Part shown: positions 6,516 through 10,579 of the stretch, in pieces | Numbering within the stretch: position 1 is the stretch's first letter | How the letters are laid out: each line of letters starts with the position of its first letter | Assembly: GCA_033720735.1 (NCBI GenBank) | Contig: JAWWBX010000137.1 | Location: forward strand, 1 to 10,579 | Direction of reading: 5' to 3' | Source: B8-G4 sp033720735 | Lineage (GTDB): Bacteria > Bacteroidota > Bacteroidia > Chitinophagales > Saprospiraceae | Length of the DNA: 10,579 nt | Made by a program: the position numbers and the translations under genes | Notes under the pieces: generated by a model | The model's database searches: none | Told to the model about the DNA's origin: nothing | Seen by the model: the letters and a program-made list of their open reading frames with translations, nothing else

Positions 6516-7406
6516 TCATGCATCCCTGAAGTCATTCAGTTTGGTGATGACCGGGTTAAACGCCTTCGAAGATACCAACACGCGGTCCCCGGGGCTCAGC
6601 TCGATGATCTCTGCAGGATCGGCGACCACCCGCACGAGGTCCTTGCCGATCAGGACGGCGACGATGCAAACCACATCCTCACGCGTAATGCTGACGACCT
6701 CACCGCTGAATTGAAACTTGCCGATCCCGCCGGTGCTGGTGAGGACTTCCTGCGGTGTCCCGTCGCCTGCGATACGCCCTTCATCCATGATCAGCATCCG
6801 GTCTGCCAACCGCAGGATCTCGGGCAGGTCATGCGTTACCAGCACGATCGTCGGCTGATAGCGGCGATGCATCAGCAACAGGTAATCCTGCAGCCTGCGC
6901 CGCATGGCATGGTCCAGCGCCGACATCGGCTCGTCGAGCAGCAGCAGGCGCGGCTGTTGTACCAGGGCACGTGCCAGAGCCACCCGTTGCTGCTGCCCTC
7001 CTGACAGCGTTGCCGGCTTGCGATGGCGCAACTCCTCCAGCTCGGTGAGAGCGATCAGGTCTGCCACAATGCCTGCGTCTTGTTTTCGCTTCAATGCAAA
7101 CATCAGGTTCTGTTCGACCGTCATGTGCGGGAACAACGCATAATCCTGGAAGAGGAAACCAGCCTGCCGTTGCTGCGGTTTGAGATTGATGTCCTGCGCA
7201 TCATCAAACCAGACTTCGTCATTCACCGCGATCCTGCCGCGATCGGGTTGCATCAGGCCGGCGATCATGCGCAGCAGAGAGGTCTTGCCGACACCGGACT
7301 TTCCATAAACCGCAACGATCTGGCCGGTGGTAAGTGACAGATCCAGTTCGAGCTGCATCGGACCGCCAGCCCCCCAGAGCTGCTTCGATAGCTGTATCAC
7401 GATCAT
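6516..7406 (-). CDS. modC: Molybdate ABC transporter ATP-binding protein
   Basis: This encodes the ATPase subunit that powers molybdate import, 296 residues from ATG 7406. Motifs: Walker A GKSGVGKT (35-42), Q-loop LFQDYALFPHMTV (Q87), signature LSGGQQQR (134-141), Walker B LLLLDEP (D158, E159) and H-loop THDL (H192). The C-terminal part (about 231-290, FSGEVVSITREDVVCIVAVL onward) is a single TOBE/Mop-like domain, whereas E. coli ModC carries two. The start codon overlaps the modB stop as ATGA (7403-7406), indicating translational coupling. A GTG two codons earlier (7412) is an alternative start. It is the last gene of modA-mop-modB-modC. Tungstate or another oxyanion cannot be excluded as substrate from ModC alone; the Mop gene and the ModA motifs favour molybdate or tungstate. 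Confidence 0.93.
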   Translation of the reverse strand: MIVIQLSKQLWGAGGPMQLELDLSLTTGQIVAVYGKSGVGKTSLLRMIAGLMQPDRGRIAVNDEVWFDDAQDINLKPQQRQAGFLFQDYALFPHMTVEQNLMFALKRKQDAGIVADLIALTELEELRHRKPATLSGGQQQRVALARALVQQPRLLLLDEPMSALDHAMRRRLQDYLLLMHRRYQPTIVLVTHDLPEILRLADRMLIMDEGRIAGDGTPQEVLTSTGGIGKFQFSGEVVSITREDVVCIVAVLIGKDLVRVVADPAEIIELSPGDRVLVSSKAFNPVITKLNDFRDA

Positions 7407-8077
7407 CTCCACATGCGTTTGACGTATCCGCCATTGACGAGATACACGGTGAGGAGAATCAGGAAGGTCAGGGCAAACAGAATGAGCGAGTAGGCGTTGG
7501 CGATCCCGTAGTTGAGTGCTTCCACCTCATCGTAAATGGCGATCGATGCAACCCTGGTCTCCCCGGGGATATTGCCACCAATCATCAGGACCACCCCAAA
7601 CTCGCCAATGGTATGGGCAAACGACAGGACCGCCCCGGTCAGCAGCGCGGGCTTGATGTTGGGCAACAGGACACGCAGCAATGTTGTCCATCTCGTCTTT
7701 CCCAGCACATATGCCGATTCTCGGAGTGAAGAGGGCAAGTGGGCGAAGCCTGATTGCACGGGATGCACCATAAAGGGCAGACTGTAGAGGACCGAGGCAA
7801 ATACCAGTCCCTCAAAGGAGAAGATCAGCTGCAGCCCCAATGACTCCCGCATCCAGTGTCCAAACGCGTTGGACGGGCTGAACGCCACGAGCAGGTAAAA
7901 TCCGATCACTGTCGGTGGGAGGACCAGGGGCATGCTCACCAACGCCTCTATCACCGGCTTGATCCGGCGCTGGGAAAACGCCAGCCAGTAGCCCAGGGGG
8001 ATACCGATCACCAACAGGATCGCGGTGACGCAAAGCGCCAGTTTGAACGTCAGGATCAATGGCCCCCAGTCGATCAT
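7403..8077 (-). CDS. modB: Molybdate ABC transporter permease
   Basis: This encodes the membrane channel subunit, 224 residues, normal for ModB. Five hydrophobic segments are visible at about 8-30, 45-66, 88-107, 146-167 and 194-214. The cytoplasmic coupling (EAA) loop is ESAYVLGKTRWTTLLRVLLP (120-139), with the conserved Glu and Gly, and contacts ModC. The following GEFGVVLMIGGNIPGET (158-173) and VLPPTVIGFYLL (52-63) are hallmark ModB sequences. The start codon overlaps the stop of the mop gene (ATGA, 8074-8077) and the stop overlaps the modC start, so the three proteins are probably made in a coupled way. It forms a homodimer with two ModC in known transporters. Confidence 0.95.
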   Translation of the reverse strand: MIDWGPLILTFKLALCVTAILLVIGIPLGYWLAFSQRRIKPVIEALVSMPLVLPPTVIGFYLLVAFSPSNAFGHWMRESLGLQLIFSFEGLVFASVLYSLPFMVHPVQSGFAHLPSSLRESAYVLGKTRWTTLLRVLLPNIKPALLTGAVLSFAHTIGEFGVVLMIGGNIPGETRVASIAIYDEVEALNYGIANAYSLILFALTFLILLTVYLVNGGYVKRMWR

Positions 8078-8472
8078 TTGGCAAGCATGATTTCGTTGGT
8101 CTTGATCATGGCGGAGACCGGCTTTCCGGTGGTCAGTTCCAGTTGCCGCACGGCCTGGGTCGTGATCAGGCTTACCACTGGCCCGGCCGCTGTTTCGACG
8201 GTAACCCGGCTGAGCAGGGCACCTTGCTCAATGGTGCTGATGGTGCCACTCAGCTTGTTGCGCAGGCTGATGTGCTCAACGGATCCCACGCCGATGATCA
8301 CCTCCGTTTCCTTGAAGATCACGCGCACGGGGGCATCCTGTTGCATTTCGGAGGCGCCTCCGGGAGGGTCAACCACGATGGAAGTCATCATTGTTTCCCC
8401 GACACGCACGCGCACCAATGCCAGGTGTCCGGTGCGTTCGACAGCAGAAATGAGGCCGTGCAGGATGTTCAT
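8074..8472 (-). CDS. Stand-alone di-Mop (TOBE) molybdate-binding protein
   Basis: This encodes a 132-residue cytoplasmic protein made of two Mop/TOBE repeats. Repeat 2 (about 68-132) is canonical: SLRNKLSGTI (69-78) with the oxyanion-contacting SxRN, then VVSLITTQAV and a closing VSAMIKTNEIML with the conserved Lys. Repeat 1 (about 2-62, from ILHGLISAV to VRVIFKETEVII) is more divergent and lacks the SxRN element. Such molbindins bind molybdate or tungstate and may store or buffer it. The arrangement also resembles the C-terminal regulatory half of E. coli ModC, here as a separate gene. ATG 8472 was chosen because the Mop fold begins there and it follows the modA stop by 7 bp; longer in-frame versions only reread modA. 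It sits between modA and modB, an unusual place. No DNA-binding ModE-like domain is present. Confidence 0.88.
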   Translation of the reverse strand: MNILHGLISAVERTGHLALVRVRVGETMMTSIVVDPPGGASEMQQDAPVRVIFKETEVIIGVGSVEHISLRNKLSGTISTIEQGALLSRVTVETAAGPVVSLITTQAVRQLELTTGKPVSAMIKTNEIMLAK

Positions 8473-8479
8473 GCTCTGG

Positions 8480-9226
8480 CTACCAGGTATATCCGAATTT
8501 ATCCAAAATTGTTGTGGCCTCGGGTGAAACAAGAAAGTCGCGGAACGACCGCGCTCGTTCGGTCCGGGTACTGTCGCGCAGCAGCACGGCAATGCCTTGT
8601 GCGATCGGTTCGTAATAATGCGCGGGGACCACTGCCCAGTGGCCGTGTTGTGTGGCGCGCTCCGATCTGCTGGTTGAAAGCGAGGTAAAACCGGCATCCA
8701 CTGATCCGGATTTGATAAATTGATTCACCTGTGAGATACTCTCGCCAAACACCAGCCGATCCTCTACCTCGCCGTAGATCCCGGCCTGCCGCAACGCACT
8801 TACGGCGGCACGGCCATAGGGCGCGTTGTGCGGGTTGGCGACGGCAATATGCCGGTAGATGACATCAGACAGTGCGTCCAGGGTTGCCGCCCTGCCATCG
8901 CTTGCTGACCACAGCACCAAACGCCCGTAAGCATAGACTTTTGGTGATTCTGCCAGTCCCAACCGGTGCAGCGTGTCCACATATTTCATGTCTGCAGAAA
9001 CGAAGACGTCATACGGTGCACCGGCAATGATCTGGGCAGTCAGTTTGCCGGACGAACTGACGGTCATGGCGCATTCGATACCCGAATGGGCCGTAAAGGC
9101 CGGGATGATCTCCTCCATGGCAAAGCGCATGTTGGCAGCGGTCGCCACGACAAGGGGGCTTTGTTGTGCCGGCTGGCATGCAAGGCAATACAATACAGGG
9201 AGACACCAAACCAGTCGCCTGACCAT
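8480..9226 (-). CDS. modA: Molybdate ABC transporter substrate-binding protein
   Basis: This encodes a 248-residue binding protein. It begins MVRR plus a short hydrophobic core ending YCLAC; C17 is probably lipid-modified, although the lipobox is imperfect. The ModA signatures follow: VVATAANM (26-33), TVSSSGKLTAQIIAGAPYDVFVSADMKY (55-82) with oxyanion-binding serines, YAYGRLVLW (98-106), VANPHNAPYGRAA (129-141), QVNQFIKSGSVDAGFTS (166-182) and the C-terminal RSFRDFLVSPEA (226-237). Length and motif order match periplasmic molybdate-binding proteins. Here the protein is tethered outside the inner membrane and feeds ModB. ATG 9226 was chosen because the signal peptide starts there; an in-frame extension back to 9337 would cross the divergent gene's start. 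It is the first gene of the operon, with its promoter in the gap shared with the radical SAM gene. Confidence 0.94.
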   Translation of the reverse strand: MVRRLVWCLPVLYCLACQPAQQSPLVVATAANMRFAMEEIIPAFTAHSGIECAMTVSSSGKLTAQIIAGAPYDVFVSADMKYVDTLHRLGLAESPKVYAYGRLVLWSASDGRAATLDALSDVIYRHIAVANPHNAPYGRAAVSALRQAGIYGEVEDRLVFGESISQVNQFIKSGSVDAGFTSLSTSRSERATQHGHWAVVPAHYYEPIAQGIAVLLRDSTRTERARSFRDFLVSPEATTILDKFGYTW

Positions 9227-9228
9227 AG

Positions 9229-9311
9229 CGGAAGATACACATCTGCAGGACCATTGCCCGGGGAGGATCACCTCTCCTGCGCTGAAGTTTGGGTGATGTA
9301 TGTATCTTCCG
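9229..9311. promoter_or_regulatory. Shared divergent control region of modA and the radical SAM gene, with inverted repeats
   Basis: An imperfect inverted repeat brackets the region. The left arm CGGAAGATACACATC (9229-9243) is mirrored by GATGTATGTATCTTCCG (9295-9311): 10 bp match exactly, then 5 more after a 2-base insertion. As a result each gene has TGTATCTTCCGC within a few bases of its start codon. Between the arms lies a second palindrome, GGGGAGG-ATCA-CCTCTCC (9260-9277, one mismatch). TATCTTCC is a weak relative of TAnnTTTG. Either repeat may be an operator, or the mirrored arms may be matching promoter or translation-start elements. I do not see the E. coli ModE site pattern or a molybdenum cofactor riboswitch. 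Confidence 0.45.
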
Positions 9312-9314
9312 CCC

Positions 9315-10579
9315 ATGCAGCTGCATCCGTTCCGCAAAACGAATATGCGTGCCTTCGAAAACTACCTGCTTTCGAAGTACGAGATGTACACGGCCCGTGA
9401 GCGTGTCCGGTCTGTGCCTTACTCGCTGACGGTGGATGCCTCCGACCATTGCCAGTTGATGTGTCCGACGTGCCCCACGGGCATCGAGAATGCAGCCAAG
9501 CGCGCCCGGGAAGACGGGTACGAGGTGTTCCGGCAGGAACGACGCATGCTTACCCCGGAGCTGTTCGCTTCACTGCTGGAAGAGATTGGTGAAGAGGTGT
9601 TTATGATCATGTTTTACAACTGGGGCGAGCCTCTGCTAAACAAGAAGTTACCTGCCCTGATCAAGGCCGCTGCAGAGCATGAGATCTTTACCGAGATCCA
9701 TTCCAATCTCTCGTTGCCCATTCCGGACGAGCGTATCGACGAACTGCTGGCTTCCGGGCTTTCGGCACTCAAGGCGTCTGTCGACGGCTTTTCACAGGAG
9801 GCCTACGAGAAAAACCGGGTCGGCGGCAATGTTGAGTTGATCAAGTACAATCTGGAGCGATTGGTGGAACGTCGGGCATTGCTCGGTGTGGAAGTGGACA
9901 TCACCTGGCAGTACCTGGTCTTTTCGTTCAATGAGAAGGAGGTGGACGACGCGGCGCGTTTTTGCAAGGCGTTGGGCATCCACTTCAATACGCGCGACGC
10001 CTATTTGTATGACCCGACCTGGTTGCCCAGCTATCGTCAGCATGAGGCTCCGCAGTCGGTACCCGAACGTGCGCGCAACCATGCCAGCTTCGAGCGGATC
10101 TGGTCCCCACTCAGCATGCCCGAGGGGCATCCCGTGGCCCCGACCTGCGGATGGCACTATGGTTATTCCGCCATTACTGCCGGCGGTAGTCTGATGCCTT
10201 GCTGCATGGCCACGCGCGATGAGGACGACTTTGGCACCATGATCCCGGGCGAAACGTCGTTCACCGACGTGTGGAACAACACCGAGGTGCAAACTGCCCG
10301 GTCCGGATTTGCCCGCTATGTGAAGACCGGGGAAAAGGGGGACACGTTGTGCTCGGGATGCCCGTATCCGCCAACCATGGTCCAGCTTTACTCCCTGCAC
10401 GATGGGCTGATCATGAGCCGCTTCCGGCAGTTGAGTGAGGATGAGACCCATCCCCTGCATAAGGCCTTTGATCATCTGGCACGTGCCCGCTATGGCCGCC
10501 CGCTGCGTGATCTGGCTTACGAGCACATCCATTCGGTCACCGCTGAACGCTTTATGGACTTTGGGGAGTATCCGGACGA
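9315..10579 (+). CDS. Radical SAM protein with SPASM-like C-terminal cysteines (3' end outside window)
   Basis: Partial: 421 codons without a stop up to the window edge. The radical SAM cluster motif is CQLMCPTCP (C46, C50, C53; CxxxCxxC), followed by the SAM-binding GEP motif in FYNWGEPLLNK (G104-P106) and by KASVDG (153-158). The C-terminal half has a SPASM/Twitch-like cysteine set, C278 (PTCGW), C296-C297 (MPCCM) and C346/C349 (CSGCP), which in relatives holds one or two auxiliary Fe-S clusters. SPASM enzymes modify peptides, proteins or carbohydrates; the substrate here cannot be inferred. It is not MoaA: the MoaA N-terminal motif and GTP-binding tail are not seen. ATG 9315 was chosen because its leader mirrors that of modA; ATG 9300, in frame and preceded by GGGTGA, would add MYLPP, and a TGA at 9294 bars longer versions. 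It is divergent from modA, so possibly co-regulated. Confidence 0.88.
   Translation, partial: MQLHPFRKTNMRAFENYLLSKYEMYTARERVRSVPYSLTVDASDHCQLMCPTCPTGIENAAKRAREDGYEVFRQERRMLTPELFASLLEEIGEEVFMIMFYNWGEPLLNKKLPALIKAAAEHEIFTEIHSNLSLPIPDERIDELLASGLSALKASVDGFSQEAYEKNRVGGNVELIKYNLERLVERRALLGVEVDITWQYLVFSFNEKEVDDAARFCKALGIHFNTRDAYLYDPTWLPSYRQHEAPQSVPERARNHASFERIWSPLSMPEGHPVAPTCGWHYGYSAITAGGSLMPCCMATRDEDDFGTMIPGETSFTDVWNNTEVQTARSGFARYVKTGEKGDTLCSGCPYPPTMVQLYSLHDGLIMSRFRQLSEDETHPLHKAFDHLARARYGRPLRDLAYEHIHSVTAERFMDFGEYPD

Noticed and set aside
8473..8697. N-terminal extension of the Mop protein
   Set aside because: It would reread the 3' part of modA in another frame; the Mop fold begins at the ATG at 8472.
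9227..9314. Molybdenum cofactor riboswitch upstream of modA
   Set aside because: The whole gap is only about 88 bp, and I could not recognise the conserved multi-stem architecture; only simple inverted repeats are seen.
9227..9337. N-terminal extension of ModA
   Set aside because: It puts 37 residues before a good signal peptide and crosses the start of the divergent gene.
9792..10532. A 246-codon minus-strand frame opposite the radical SAM gene
   Set aside because: The plus strand carries clear radical SAM and SPASM motifs through this stretch; the opposite frame shows none.
9315..10579. Identification as MoaA (GTP 3',8-cyclase), tempting beside mod genes
   Set aside because: The cluster motif context (DHCQLMCPTCP), the NWGEPLL motif and the C-terminal cysteine pattern fit SPASM-type enzymes, not MoaA.

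Overview
The window most resembles a Bacteroidota chromosome of fairly high GC, possibly from the Saprospiria or a related lineage; that placement is a guess. The clues are a c-type haem-binding (Haem_bd-type) membrane protein, an exported peroxiredoxin-like/TlpA pair, near absence of Shine-Dalgarno sequences, at least one good match to the Bacteroidota -7 promoter box (TAnnTTTG) upstream of dnaE, and a tandem array of CATTCC/GGAATG palindromic repeats.

Layout. Positions 1-290 hold an array of about seven 40-42 bp repeats that runs off the left edge. Positions 358-5682 are all on the minus strand. Read in the direction of transcription they are dnaE (replicative DNA polymerase III alpha), a TlpA/ResA-like exported thioredoxin, an exported PRX_like1-type redoxin, a strong intrinsic terminator, and a small lipoprotein of unknown function with its own likely promoter. 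A 348 bp intergenic region (5683-6030) separates dnaE from a divergent gene for a membrane-anchored CxxCH haem-binding protein (6031-6501, plus). That gene converges on a compact molybdate uptake operon on the minus strand: modA (lipoprotein-like binding protein), a stand-alone two-Mop-domain molbindin, modB (permease) and modC (ATPase). mop/modB and modB/modC overlap by ATGA, and modA/mop are 7 bp apart. Divergent from modA, and running off the right edge, is a radical SAM protein with a SPASM-like cysteine set.

How the genes work together. ModA should capture molybdate (or tungstate) outside the cytoplasmic membrane, ModB2C2 should import it, and the Mop protein could bind or buffer the oxyanion in the cytoplasm. 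The radical SAM gene shares the control region with modA, and the two start codons are preceded by nearly the same sequence in mirror orientation. This hints at co-regulation, but no functional link is proven. The two exported thioredoxin-fold proteins look like an envelope thiol-redox pair. dnaE is a housekeeping gene with an apparently complete PHP metal site. Nothing in the window is a clearly novel defence or mobile system. The most unusual items are the detached di-Mop protein inside modABC, the mirrored modA/radical SAM leaders and the palindromic repeat array.
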